Source: Halosolutus halophilus
GTDB lineage: Archaea > Halobacteriota > Halobacteria > Halobacteriales > Natrialbaceae
Assembly (NCBI RefSeq): GCF_022869805.1
Contig: NZ_CP094974.1
Location: 2,294,001 to 2,358,000, forward strand
DNA: 64,000 nucleotides
Direction: 5' to 3'
Shown one piece after another: positions 48,176-55,546 of this stretch (its first letter is position 1; each line of letters opens with the position of its first letter). The translations under genes were made by a program, and so were the position numbers. The notes under the pieces were generated by a model. It was not told the origin of the DNA. It ran no database searches and saw only the letters and a list, made by a program, of their open reading frames with translations.

Positions 48176-49504
48176 ATGGCCGACATTAACGATCCGAATA
48201 ATACGCTCGAGAAGCTCGAACGCGAGTGGGAACACCTCGAGAAGTCGTCGATCAACGACGCCGACCGGGAGGCGATCGAGGACTTCGCCCGCCACCGCGA
48301 GCGCCAGGGTGTCGCCGAGAATACGCTGATCAACGACCTCGGGAACCTCCGGCGTGCCAGTGAGAGGGCCGAGAAATCGCTCATTGAGATGGATATCGGC
48401 GACGTCCGCGTCTTTCTGGGCGTGCTTAGTGATCCTCGCGACGCAGGCGGCTATGGCCTCGACCCCAACGGCAGCGGAATGTACAATTACTGCCGTGCGC
48501 TGCGGGTCTTCTTCAAATGGCTCGACGACGATCCGGACTATGACGACGAGTTCGACTTTTACGACCGAATCGAACTCCCTGATCGGAACGTCGAAGAGGA
48601 CACGATCACCCGTGACGATCTCCTCTCCGAAGACGAGATCGAGGAGCTGAAGCGAGCAGCTGCGAACAATCGAGATCCAGTTCTGATTGACTTTCTCGCT
48701 GACGTCGGGGCCCGAATTTCGTTGGCTCTCTCGCTGCGCGTCGGTGACGTCTCCGGTATCGACGGTCCCAAACCAACCTTCCGGCCGAATAGCGCCGCAG
48801 TCGGGTTGAAGGGTGTCGAAGACCGACCGTACCCGATCCTGTACTCGCGTGCGGAGCTCCGGGAGTGGTTGAACCGTCATCATCCCGATCGAACCGGTGA
48901 CCGGGGAAGACCACACGACGACGCACCATTGTTCCCCGTTATCGAGGAGTACGACCACGATCGTTGCGACGAGATGGCGTTGTCGACCGACGGGTTCCGT
49001 GGGACGCTCGATCGGATCGCTCGACGAGCCGGCATCTCGCGCCGGATCACACCCCACCATTTCCGGCACGTCTTCATGACTCGGGTCCGGAACTCCGACC
49101 TCGAGGATCGCGAGATCGAGCACATGTCGATGCTGACTGACGACCAGATGCGGATGCTCGACAGGTACGATCACACCACTCACGAGGAGCGGAACGATTC
49201 CATCTTCGAACGCCACGGGTTTGTCGACGAAGATGAGGACGAAGATGGCGGCCTCGAGATCGTCAACTGTTTCAATTGCCGTTCGGAGGTAAAATCCTCG
49301 GCGTGGCACTGTCCCAAGTGTGGAGTCGCGCTTCGAGACGAGATTCGCGAAGCGATCGACGAAACCCGTGTCGAAATGCAGGACCGGGCCGTCGAAGAGG
49401 ACGATCCGGACCGTCGAAAAGTGGCGATCGACATCGCTCGGGTTGCGGAGACCGATCCCGAACTGGCCGAGAAACTCGCCCAAACGCTCGGTCACATCGA
49501 CTGA
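48176..49504 (+). CDS. Tyrosine recombinase/integrase with C-terminal zinc ribbon
   Basis: A 442-residue XerC/D-type site-specific integrase. A SAM-like DNA-binding domain spans about 25-120, with a catalytic domain from about 145. The first catalytic Arg is Arg180 (DVGARISLALSLRVGDV), the HxxR box is His294-Arg297 (TPHHFRHVF), a second His-like position is His316, and the nucleophile is Tyr331 (LDRYDHTT). The C-terminal 90 residues carry an acidic linker and a zinc ribbon with two CxxC pairs (CFNC, CPKC, about 365-382), as in several haloarchaeal integrases. It ends one base before the stop of the convergent cassette. It probably integrates and excises this element. Confidence 0.92.
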   Translation: MADINDPNNTLEKLEREWEHLEKSSINDADREAIEDFARHRERQGVAENTLINDLGNLRRASERAEKSLIEMDIGDVRVFLGVLSDPRDAGGYGLDPNGSGMYNYCRALRVFFKWLDDDPDYDDEFDFYDRIELPDRNVEEDTITRDDLLSEDEIEELKRAAANNRDPVLIDFLADVGARISLALSLRVGDVSGIDGPKPTFRPNSAAVGLKGVEDRPYPILYSRAELREWLNRHHPDRTGDRGRPHDDAPLFPVIEEYDHDRCDEMALSTDGFRGTLDRIARRAGISRRITPHHFRHVFMTRVRNSDLEDREIEHMSMLTDDQMRMLDRYDHTTHEERNDSIFERHGFVDEDEDEDGGLEIVNCFNCRSEVKSSAWHCPKCGVALRDEIREAIDETRVEMQDRAVEEDDPDRRKVAIDIARVAETDPELAEKLAQTLGHID

Positions 49505-49505
49505 A

Positions 49506-49682
49506 TCACGCATCGTCATCACCCGCCTGCCCTGCAACTTGGAGAACGGCTTTCGCGATTTGTCCGGCACGGGAGTCTTCGGTAGCCCAGTCCTCAAGGA
49601 CGGGACCGTGCTGCTCGTAGAGCTCCTCGGCAGAATTCGGTTCGTCTGGCCCATCTGTTAGAGAGTTCGTTGCTTGGCTCAT
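49506..49682 (-). CDS. Small acidic protein (58 aa), last gene of the overlapped cassette
   Basis: A 58-residue hydrophilic protein, MSQATNSLTDGPDEPNSAEE followed by a helical segment (VLEDWATEDSRAGQIAKAVLQVAGQ). No family recognised. Its ATG overlaps the upstream stop as ATGA, and its own stop lies one base from the integrase stop. Accepted as real because of the unbroken chain of 4-base overlaps. Confidence 0.7.
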   Translation of the reverse strand: MSQATNSLTDGPDEPNSAEELYEQHGPVLEDWATEDSRAGQIAKAVLQVAGQAGDDDA

Positions 49683-50008
49683 CGGTCGATCACCTGATTG
49701 CGGACGTAGACGCGCGCGGACCACGGTCGGTCCATCAACTCGATACACGTCACGAGCCCACCCTGACGGGCGAGCAGGACGGTGTCGGTACGACGATGGT
49801 AGCGGGCGACGGCGCCCCGATAGGCACTTGGGTAGTGGATCGGCGCGGCCTCCTGCCATGCCTCTTGGACGTCGACGTCGTCGAGTAGCGCCCGGTCGGA
49901 CCAGCGGTCTTCGACGTGGTCCGTGATCTCGCCGATCGAGACCTCCGCAGCGCGCCGGCGCTCGTGCTCGGCGACATCGTCGTCGAAACCGAAGGTGGCG
50001 GCGCTCAC
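49679..50008 (-). CDS. Cassette protein, 109 aa, unknown
   Basis: The start is the GTG at 50008 forming a GTGA overlap with the preceding stop; the frame is open to 50017 but the overlap fits the cassette pattern. Acidic N-terminal half with helices (VAEHERRRAAEVSIGEITDH) and a C-terminal half of alternating strands (YRGAVARYHRRTDTVLLAR, then VTCIELMDRPWSARVYV). No known family, Cys cluster or DNA-binding motif seen. Confidence 0.7.
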   Translation of the reverse strand: MSAATFGFDDDVAEHERRRAAEVSIGEITDHVEDRWSDRALLDDVDVQEAWQEAAPIHYPSAYRGAVARYHRRTDTVLLARQGGLVTCIELMDRPWSARVYVRNQVIDR

Positions 50009-50301
50009 TGCAACCACCTCGCTTCAAGCTGGCGATCGAGACGGGCCCCGTACTCTCGCACCTCGAGCGTCTCGACCGCCGACCACTCGCCGGAGAACTT
50101 GCTGCTTTCCTCCGACCGAACCTCGTGGCGGATGTCGACACCGACGCCGTGCGTGTACTCGACGACGAGCCGATGCTCGACCGTCTCGTGGCGGTGTCGA
50201 AACCCAGTGAACGGTTTCGTCGACCATTCCGCCATAACGTGACGGGTGTCGGATTCCCAGTGGGTCGCGTCGTCGCGGCCGGTGGAGTACTTCGCCGTCA
50301 C
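50005..50301 (-). CDS. Cassette protein, 98 aa, unknown
   Basis: A soluble 98-residue protein with alternating basic and acidic patches and strand-like segments (HRLVVEYTHGVGVDIRHEV, then GEWSAVETLEVREYGARLD). No recognised domain. Joined by 4-base overlaps on both sides. Beta-rich composition suggests a compact fold; function unknown. Confidence 0.7.
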   Translation of the reverse strand: MTAKYSTGRDDATHWESDTRHVMAEWSTKPFTGFRHRHETVEHRLVVEYTHGVGVDIRHEVRSEESSKFSGEWSAVETLEVREYGARLDRQLEARWLQ

Positions 50302-51065
50302 GCCTTCTCACCCCGCGGTGGGACATCGCGAACGTCACTATAGCACCCGAACGCTACTGTGATCGTTCTGGCCCGGCCACGTGTGACACCGATCGTTTTG
50401 GCGACTTCGCCGAGCGTTTCATGCTCGTCGACGGCCGCTTCGACGTCGCCTTGAGTTACCCCCTCTGGAAGTTCGACGTCGATCTCGTCCTGATCGTCGA
50501 CGGCGTCGACGGTGATCGTCTCGGCGTCGTGATTATCCGTCGGTTCGTCCTGGACGTCGTCGCCGGTGCCCGCTGGCGCGTCGTCCGCGCCATCCTCCTC
50601 GAGGTCGACGTCTCGTGCCTCTGACTCTGACGTTGACTTTGAATCGGGTGTGTCGTCCTCGATGGAAGTGCCGCTCTCGCCAGTCTCGTCACTCTCGGTT
50701 TCGTGGACGCCGTGTTTGACCATCCGACGGTAGACTGCACCGTAGCCGACCTCGAAGCGATCAGACGCAGCGCTGATATTCCCGTCCGCCTCGTCGTAGG
50801 CACGCTGGAGATCCGCGGTCGACGTGTGGTCGAGCATTTCCTCGGCATCCTTCTCGCGATCATCGTCGGCGTCGGCCCCCCGCTCCTCCGTTGGCATCGC
50901 GAGGGTATCCAGCTCAGCATCATCGGGAACGGTCAGCGTCACGCGGCCGCGGATCGCATCCTCATTGGCCTCCAGTAGTTGCGCGCCGTCGATGTCGACC
51001 GGCGTGTTCTGGAGTGCATCGACGACATCGGCGAAACGGCGAAGGTCGTCAGCGGCGATCGTCAT
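50298..51065 (-). CDS. Two-HTH DNA-binding protein of the cassette
   Basis: A 255-residue acidic protein. An N-terminal helical/strand domain (1-65) is followed by a helix-turn-helix near 80-120 (TADLQRAYDEADGNISAASD, then FEVGYGAVYRRMVKHGV), resembling Fis/resolvase-type HTH. A long disordered Asp/Glu/Ser linker (about 122-200) leads to a second HTH near 205-245 (GDVEAAVDEHETLGEVAKTI, then GVTRGRARTITVAFG). Two HTH units joined by a flexible linker suggest binding of two DNA sites. It may regulate the cassette or act in element maintenance; no homologue is recognised. Confidence 0.72.
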   Translation of the reverse strand: MTIAADDLRRFADVVDALQNTPVDIDGAQLLEANEDAIRGRVTLTVPDDAELDTLAMPTEERGADADDDREKDAEEMLDHTSTADLQRAYDEADGNISAASDRFEVGYGAVYRRMVKHGVHETESDETGESGTSIEDDTPDSKSTSESEARDVDLEEDGADDAPAGTGDDVQDEPTDNHDAETITVDAVDDQDEIDVELPEGVTQGDVEAAVDEHETLGEVAKTIGVTRGRARTITVAFGCYSDVRDVPPRGEKA

Positions 51066-51454
51066 CGAGAACGCACCTCCTCGCGATCGTGGACCACTCC
51101 ACAGACGCCGCAGGTCACACCGTCGACGCCGCGCTCGTTACGGATCGCCGAGTGACCGCACGGGAGGGCGCCATCGCGATCGTTGCCCTCGAGGACGGCC
51201 TGGATCCGCTGGTAGGCGTCCGGATCGGTTTCCCAGAGACAGCGGCGTTTGGACCATTCCGTGCACTTGACCCGATCGACACGGCGAACGATCCCCTTGT
51301 TCTGGAGGCCGACCAGCTGGTTCGCGAGGTCGTCAGGGATCACGTCGGATCGCCAGCGCTCCCCTGGTTCGGGAAGAGCCAGGAGCCGCTGGGCATTCCG
51401 CCGGATGTACGGCAGTTGGTCCTGCGGGATGTCACTGGGTACTCCGGCACTCAT
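51062..51454 (-). CDS. Cassette protein with C-terminal zinc finger, 130 aa
   Basis: An N-terminal winged-helix-like part (YIRRNAQRLLALPEPGERW, then IPDDLANQLVGLQNKGIVRR) and a C-terminal Cys/His cluster (LPCGHSAIRNERG, then VTCGVCGVVHD) that could bind one zinc. Both junctions are 4-base overlaps. Likely a small nucleic-acid-binding protein; family not recognised. Confidence 0.72.
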   Translation of the reverse strand: MSAGVPSDIPQDQLPYIRRNAQRLLALPEPGERWRSDVIPDDLANQLVGLQNKGIVRRVDRVKCTEWSKRRCLWETDPDAYQRIQAVLEGNDRDGALPCGHSAIRNERGVDGVTCGVCGVVHDREEVRSR

Positions 51455-51825
51455 CGGCTCTCACCCCGCTCGCGTTTGTACGCGACTGGATCCGGTCCGT
51501 GGATGGTCACGCCCGTGCCGCCGCAGTCGGCGATCAGTCGAACGTCGCTGTTCTCGTCGGCGCGCTGCAGGATGGACGCCCGCCAGACGTGCCCGACCGC
51601 CGATCGAAGCGCAGCTCGGACTTCGGGATGGTCGACCTCGTTGCGGAGGGCCTCGAGGGACGAACAAACGTCGTCGATCTCGTCGCCGGTCTCGCGATCA
51701 CCGACCTGGATCCCGTCGTCGGTGATCCACGGCTGCCGATCGCCGCAGATCGGACAGTAGCGCGCAGATGCACGAATCTCTCCCCCACACCCGTTGCAGG
51801 TGATGCGGTACGATCCACCCGTCAC
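51451..51825 (-). CDS. Cassette protein with N-terminal zinc ribbon, 124 aa
   Basis: A zinc ribbon at residues 8-28 (ITCNGCGGEIRASARYCPIC) is followed by a helical middle (EIDDVCSSLEALRNEVDHPE, then VRAALRSAVGHVWRASI) and a short strand end with CGGTGVTIHG. This CxxCG-CPxCG ribbon is widespread in haloarchaeal element proteins. Function unknown. Confidence 0.75.
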   Translation of the reverse strand: MTGGSYRITCNGCGGEIRASARYCPICGDRQPWITDDGIQVGDRETGDEIDDVCSSLEALRNEVDHPEVRAALRSAVGHVWRASILQRADENSDVRLIADCGGTGVTIHGPDPVAYKRERGESR

Positions 51826-53084
51826 GCGGATTCACCTCCGTCCTGTTCAGTACCCATGTCTGCTGAACAGTCCGGGCAGTAAGCGGGCTGCTCACCGTTT
51901 TCGAGGGTTTCGTAGGTCCAACCCTCTGACTCCATGTCGTTGTACGGCACCGTAGCATCGCAAGTGTGACACGTCACGTCCGGGTTGGCCGGCCACGGCC
52001 GTTGTGTTCCGGTCAAGGGTTGATCGATCCCCCCGTCGGTCGCGACGGCTCGCTTGAGGTCGACGTCGTGCATCTCCTTGCGCGCATGGCGGTCCATCTC
52101 GTCGGAGACATCGACGAGGTCCGTGTTCTCGAACGACCAGGCGCAATCCTCGCACGTCGCACGGTGGATCGGCTGCCCGCCGTCCGTGGTCGCGACCGGC
52201 GCCGAGTCATCGTGATCGTCGTCTGGCCAGTCGTCGAAAGCAGCCTCGGGTCCGACTAGGACGGTCATCGCGCTCTCGGTCTGTGCGCGGATTCCACGGA
52301 GGTAGCGTTCACCTGCCTTCCGGGTGGGCTCGGCGAGGTCCTCGTCGTCCTGGACGTCCTCGAGGAGCGACTCGGTCAGCTGGTCGATCTCCTCGAGGCG
52401 GCTCTTGATCGAGGGGCGATTCTCGATCGAGACATGGTCCTGGACGCGTCCGCCATCAGTCACCAGGTCGACGTCGTCGTTCTCCCAGCGGATCGTCGTG
52501 TTCGACGTGAGTGCGAGCAACTCGAGTGCGCCGTCGGTCGCGACGATGTGCTCGGGCCCGCGATCGCGTGCTGCTGCGGCCGCCAATTCTTTCGCGTTGA
52601 ACGGCCCGTCGACGACCGCCGATCGTGTCTCATCGACAACGTAGTACTCGTCGTCCTGGTCAGCACCACCGTCTGTACGGACTGGCCGGCAATCGTGGTT
52701 CGCGAGATCAGTGATCGTATCGAACGGTCGCTTACAGAGATCACACCAGTGGGCGTTGCCGGTGAGGAACGCCTCACGCCCCTCGGACTCGCGGCCACCG
52801 TCGGTCGCGACCTCAGATTCGCCATCCGTCCTAGATTCCTCGCCTGGAAGCGGACCGATGTACCGGCGGCGATGTGCACTACACTCTGGACACGGAGCCG
52901 AGCCGGTGTACTCGTGCCCGCAGCTCGTACACCGGTACTCGAGGTTGTCCTGATTATCTTGGTCATTGAGGTCGGCGGCCGTCTCGAAGTGGTCGGACGG
53001 AACTCCGTGGCGGCTCTCGAGGGCCTCCATCTTACACTGCTGGCAGAGCCACGAGTGGTTCCCGCAGGTCGGGCAATCGCTCAT
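51822..53084 (-). CDS. Multi-zinc-finger protein with TDGG linkers, 420 aa
   Basis: Largest cassette protein. At least five Cys clusters occur: CPTCGNHSWLCQQC (residues 4-17), YRCTSCGHEY...CPEC (about 50-68), WCDLCKRPFDTITDLANHDC (C2H2-like, about 112-131), CEDC...H (about 312-335) and CHTC...CPDC (about 375-408). Between them the linker motif (V/A)-x-TDGG recurs about five times (near 92, 136, 209, 298 and 348), separating modules. It looks like a string of nucleic-acid or protein-binding modules rather than an enzyme. No overall homologue recognised. Confidence 0.75.
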   Translation of the reverse strand: MSDCPTCGNHSWLCQQCKMEALESRHGVPSDHFETAADLNDQDNQDNLEYRCTSCGHEYTGSAPCPECSAHRRRYIGPLPGEESRTDGESEVATDGGRESEGREAFLTGNAHWCDLCKRPFDTITDLANHDCRPVRTDGGADQDDEYYVVDETRSAVVDGPFNAKELAAAAARDRGPEHIVATDGALELLALTSNTTIRWENDDVDLVTDGGRVQDHVSIENRPSIKSRLEEIDQLTESLLEDVQDDEDLAEPTRKAGERYLRGIRAQTESAMTVLVGPEAAFDDWPDDDHDDSAPVATTDGGQPIHRATCEDCAWSFENTDLVDVSDEMDRHARKEMHDVDLKRAVATDGGIDQPLTGTQRPWPANPDVTCHTCDATVPYNDMESEGWTYETLENGEQPAYCPDCSADMGTEQDGGESA

Positions 53085-53371
53085 CGTCCACCCCCGTGGA
53101 AGAAGACGCCAGCGCGCAACTCGGTGCGCTCGAGGGCGGCCACCAGGTAGTTCGATTTGTCACCGGTGTTGTTATCCCCGTCGCGCGTTGACGATCCAGT
53201 TGGACGGGCCTGAGCTCCTGAACAACCTCCCGTCCGTGCTGCCGCATCCTCGCGCGGCGGCGTTTTTGCTACGGCGTCGCGATCCGTACTCTGATCTCGA
53301 CTGTCCGCACAGCCGGCTATACCGCGGTCAGTGGGGCAATACTCATTTACCCCGAAGCTCTCGTTTTGCAT
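53081..53371 (-). CDS. First gene of the overlapped cassette, 96 aa
   Basis: From ATG 53371 (MQNESFGVNEYCPTDRGIAG). A polar, Thr/Arg/Gly/Asp-rich N-terminal 65 residues, probably disordered, leads into a helical end (KSNYLVAALERTELRAGVFF). Its stop overlaps the next ATG. Weak as an isolated gene, but its position at the head of the chain and in front of a promoter region makes it likely to be translated. Confidence 0.55.
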   Translation of the reverse strand: MQNESFGVNEYCPTDRGIAGCADSRDQSTDRDAVAKTPPREDAAARTGGCSGAQARPTGSSTRDGDNNTGDKSNYLVAALERTELRAGVFFHGGGR

Positions 53372-53569
53372 GGTCGGAAACCTCGTGCGGAGGTTGACCC
53401 GACCCCGGCGTGCTAGGGACACGTCGGACTTTTGGCCCGAAAGGGCCGGGTCGATTGAATATTGAGCCTCCCCTTACAAATAATTTCCTAACGATTTACA
53501 ATCGTCTGATAACGATACACCACCAGTTTCAAACACTTTGGTTACGTTTTCGTACGTATCGGTAAACCT
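53372..53569. promoter_or_regulatory. Divergent control region between cassette and repressor
   Basis: Holds, from left to right: the cassette 5' leader with a stable GGCCC-GAAA-GGGCC hairpin (53440-53453), an ATATT-containing TATA-like stretch near 53457-53464 for the minus-strand cassette, the ACGAT-TTACA-ATCGT palindrome (53491-53505), and further ACGATAC/GTATCG half-sites (about 53512-53560) before the repressor ATG. Confidence 0.5.
53491..53505. promoter_or_regulatory. Palindromic operator candidate
   Basis: ACGAT-TTACA-ATCGT, a perfect five-base inverted repeat between the divergent cassette and repressor promoters. Related half-sites (AACGATAC at about 53511, CGTATCGG at about 53555) lie closer to the repressor start, as expected for autoregulation by a winged-helix repressor. 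Confidence 0.5.
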
Positions 53570-53869
53570 ATGGCTACTAATCGCCCCACCGTAGATGTGG
53601 TACGACAACGGGCCGAGTGGATGCGCCCAGTTGATGAGCGCATCATGGAAACGATGCGTGATGAAGGGAATCTCACGCCGCAAGCTGTGGAAAACTTCGA
53701 CGTTTGCTCCCGTAGCCATGCAAGCCTTCGGCTTTCCAAACTTGCGAAATACGGGCTGGTTGACCGAATCGCACAAGGCCTCTATCGACTCAACGACGAC
53801 GGCCGGGATTTTCTTGACGAGGAACTCGACGCGAGCGAACTCGAACCAGTCGAGGATATCGAGGACTGA
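53570..53869 (+). CDS. PhiH1-like winged-helix repressor
   Basis: A 99-residue winged-helix protein of the kind found in haloarchaeal proviruses and related to the phage PhiH1 repressor. Pattern: a WMRPVDERIMETMRDEGNL start, recognition helix around NFDVCSRSHASLRLSKLAKYG, and a wing ending LVDRIAQGLYRLNDDGRDFL. The acidic C-terminus is short. Divergent from the eight-gene cassette with a palindromic site between them, it is the natural candidate for its repressor and for control of element state. Confidence 0.85.
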   Translation: MATNRPTVDVVRQRAEWMRPVDERIMETMRDEGNLTPQAVENFDVCSRSHASLRLSKLAKYGLVDRIAQGLYRLNDDGRDFLDEELDASELEPVEDIED

Positions 53870-53877
53870 CATCGTTT

Positions 53878-54144
53878 TCACCGAAGTTTGCCGCGAACGA
53901 GTTCGATCGCGTCACTGATCCACTGGGGCAGAGGTCTCGTCGGTGGATCCCGATTGACACATTTCCCTGCGCTGTCGAACTCAAGGACCCACTCGTCCTG
54001 GCCGTGATCGATGGTGACCGTTCGATCGCCGTCCTCGCTGTGGGTCAACTCTAACGTAGCTGTTCTGGGGGCCTCCGGTGGTACGTCGGCCCCGAGATCG
54101 GGCCGGAGATCGATGTCGATTCGTTGGCGGTCAGTCGTCGACAT
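53878..54144 (-). CDS. Small hypothetical protein, 88 aa
   Basis: From ATG 54144 (MSTTDRQRIDIDLRPDLGAD). Mostly beta-strand character (TATLELTHSEDGDRTVTIDH, then DEWVLEFDSAG) and a C-terminal helix (QWISDAIELVRGKL). Typical haloarchaeal acidity. Convergent with the repressor. The frame to 54228 includes a less typical segment. Family unknown. Confidence 0.65.
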   Translation of the reverse strand: MSTTDRQRIDIDLRPDLGADVPPEAPRTATLELTHSEDGDRTVTIDHGQDEWVLEFDSAGKCVNRDPPTRPLPQWISDAIELVRGKLR

Positions 54145-54229
54145 AACAGTCGCTTGTTGGGCTGGAAATTGCTTAAAAACCCCTTGGATTTCCGAATCCT
54201 CATGCCGAAAGTTATGATGATATGACACA

Positions 54230-54345
54230 AATGACTAGTAGAGGAGGTTTTGAATATCTTTATAATAAATTGGAGTTAGCTAATAATATGTATCCATGAT
54301 AACATATACATATAATTAATTTACAAAATTTTAAATGGTATGGGT
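54230..54345. other. AT-rich island
   Basis: About 115 bases of mostly A/T (runs such as CTTTATAATAAATTGG and ATATACATATAATTAATTT) in otherwise GC-rich DNA, followed within 30 bases by a C-rich/G-string element. Candidate DNA-unwinding element or strong promoter region. No gene. Confidence 0.6.
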
Positions 54346-54372
54346 TCCCAGATCCAGATGGTGGGCTACTAT

Positions 54373-54400
54373 CTCACACGCCCCACCCCCCTCTTCCAAC
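54373..54400 (-). promoter_or_regulatory. G-string element (partial origin-box-like)
   Basis: On the minus strand GTTGGAAGAGGGGGG followed by TGGGGCGTGTGA. Its 3' half matches the G-string of the element at 61826-61860 (GGGGGTGGGGGTGTGTGA) nearly base for base, in the same orientation. The GAAAC core of an origin recognition box is not conserved here. Confidence 0.4.
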
Positions 54401-54404
54401 GTCT

Positions 54405-54557
54405 ATGACAGGTGATCAATCGACGGTCGGGCAGTGCCCAGAGTGCGGCAGTTCGATCTCGAGCGGATGGAAGTTGATTGAGTACGAACGCGATGACGGA
54501 CCACTCGGAGTCTTCGCTGAATGCCCGTCGTGTAACGAAGTCGTCGCTCCAGAGTAA
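54405..54557 (+). CDS. Small zinc-binding protein (50 aa, DUF7837-like)
   Basis: A 50-residue protein, MTGDQSTVGQCPECGSSISS and onward, with a first CPxCG pair (residues 11-15) and a second CPSC pair (40-43) around a short core (GWKLIEYERDDGPLGVFAE). This matches the short haloarchaeal CPxCG proteins of the DUF7837 type. Starts right after the G-string element. Confidence 0.75.
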   Translation: MTGDQSTVGQCPECGSSISSGWKLIEYERDDGPLGVFAECPSCNEVVAPE

Positions 54558-54679
54558 TACCGGTGATCCGACTGTTCTGATCGGCAGTGCTGCTGAAACC
54601 ACACTAGATATCAGGGACGTTGTGTAGGACTACTCACTCGGAAGAAGGACGAACGCGCCGCTGTACACCCGCTTTTCCG

Positions 54680-55270
54680 CTACTCTTCGGCTGCCATCGC
54701 GCCAAATACGCCGGCGGCGTCCTCCGGAACGTCGAAGTCGTGATAGTGCTCCCCCTTCTCCTTCGAGAGGATATTCAACGCGGCAGCTGCACCGTCACCG
54801 GCGGAAATAATTGCTTGCCACTCTTCGGCTCGAACCATCGCTCCTGTCGCGTACGCGTCGGTAACGGTCGTCTCCATCGTGACATCAACGTCTACGACAT
54901 CTCCATCGAACGAGCAGCCGAGCGATTCTGCCAAGTCACGGTTTGCGCCGGTCGCAAGCACGACGTAGGTGGCCTCGTATTCGTCCGCTGGTGTTTCGAC
55001 AACAAACCCGTTGTCCGAGGGAGTGACGGCTTCGACCGTCTCACCCTGCTTTCGTTCGACACCGAAACGGTCTACCTGCGTTCTCGCGGTCTCCATGAAC
55101 GCCGACCCATCTATCGAGCCGATACCGAGATAGTTGAACAGGTGGGCCTTGTGCATCCACGTCGAGTCCGTGTCGAAGAGAATCGTTTCGAGCCCGTTCT
55201 TCTGCGTGTAGAGACTAGCGCTCAATCCGGCCGGCCCGCCACCGACGACGATGACATCTGTGTCACTCAT
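54680..55270 (-). CDS. FAD-dependent oxidoreductase, thioredoxin-reductase-like (short)
   Basis: A 196-residue flavoprotein. The FAD motif is DVIVVGGGPAGLSASLYTQK at residues 5-24. VVLATGANRDLAESLGC follows near 105-121, and the closing TDAYATGAMVRAEEWQAIIS, then GDGAAAALNIL, matches the C-terminal FAD site of thioredoxin reductases. The NAD(P)-binding domain and the redox CxxC are missing. It is therefore a short, single-Rossmann relative, common in haloarchaea, whose electron donor is unclear. Intact frame with no sign of truncation at either end. Confidence 0.85.
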   Translation of the reverse strand: MSDTDVIVVGGGPAGLSASLYTQKNGLETILFDTDSTWMHKAHLFNYLGIGSIDGSAFMETARTQVDRFGVERKQGETVEAVTPSDNGFVVETPADEYEATYVVLATGANRDLAESLGCSFDGDVVDVDVTMETTVTDAYATGAMVRAEEWQAIISAGDGAAAALNILSKEKGEHYHDFDVPEDAAGVFGAMAAEE

Positions 55271-55546
55271 GCACTGATCGGTTTGTGTCTCAGCAATAAG
55301 TATTTCCGAGTAACGTATACGTCACCCCCTGCTACTCATGACATAACTGTCGATCCGATCTTATTTCTATACTGCTTGTAAAAATCGATCATCCTTGCCC
55401 CCTTTGCGCGTTCTATTCATGTAAAACAGTTATCGAAGTATCAATTTATTCTCAAAAAGTTGTCAGATACAGAGGACGTTTTCAATCGGAGAGTGATGTC
55501 AATCGGAACACAAGATTCATGCTGGTAGGTAGAAATCGTATGCGAA
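55271..55546. other. Gap of lower GC, no gene recognised
   Basis: Relatively AT-rich (e.g. TATCGAAGTATCAATTTATTC near 55433, trimmed). Probably promoters for the divergent flavoprotein and the membrane protein. Confidence 0.4.
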
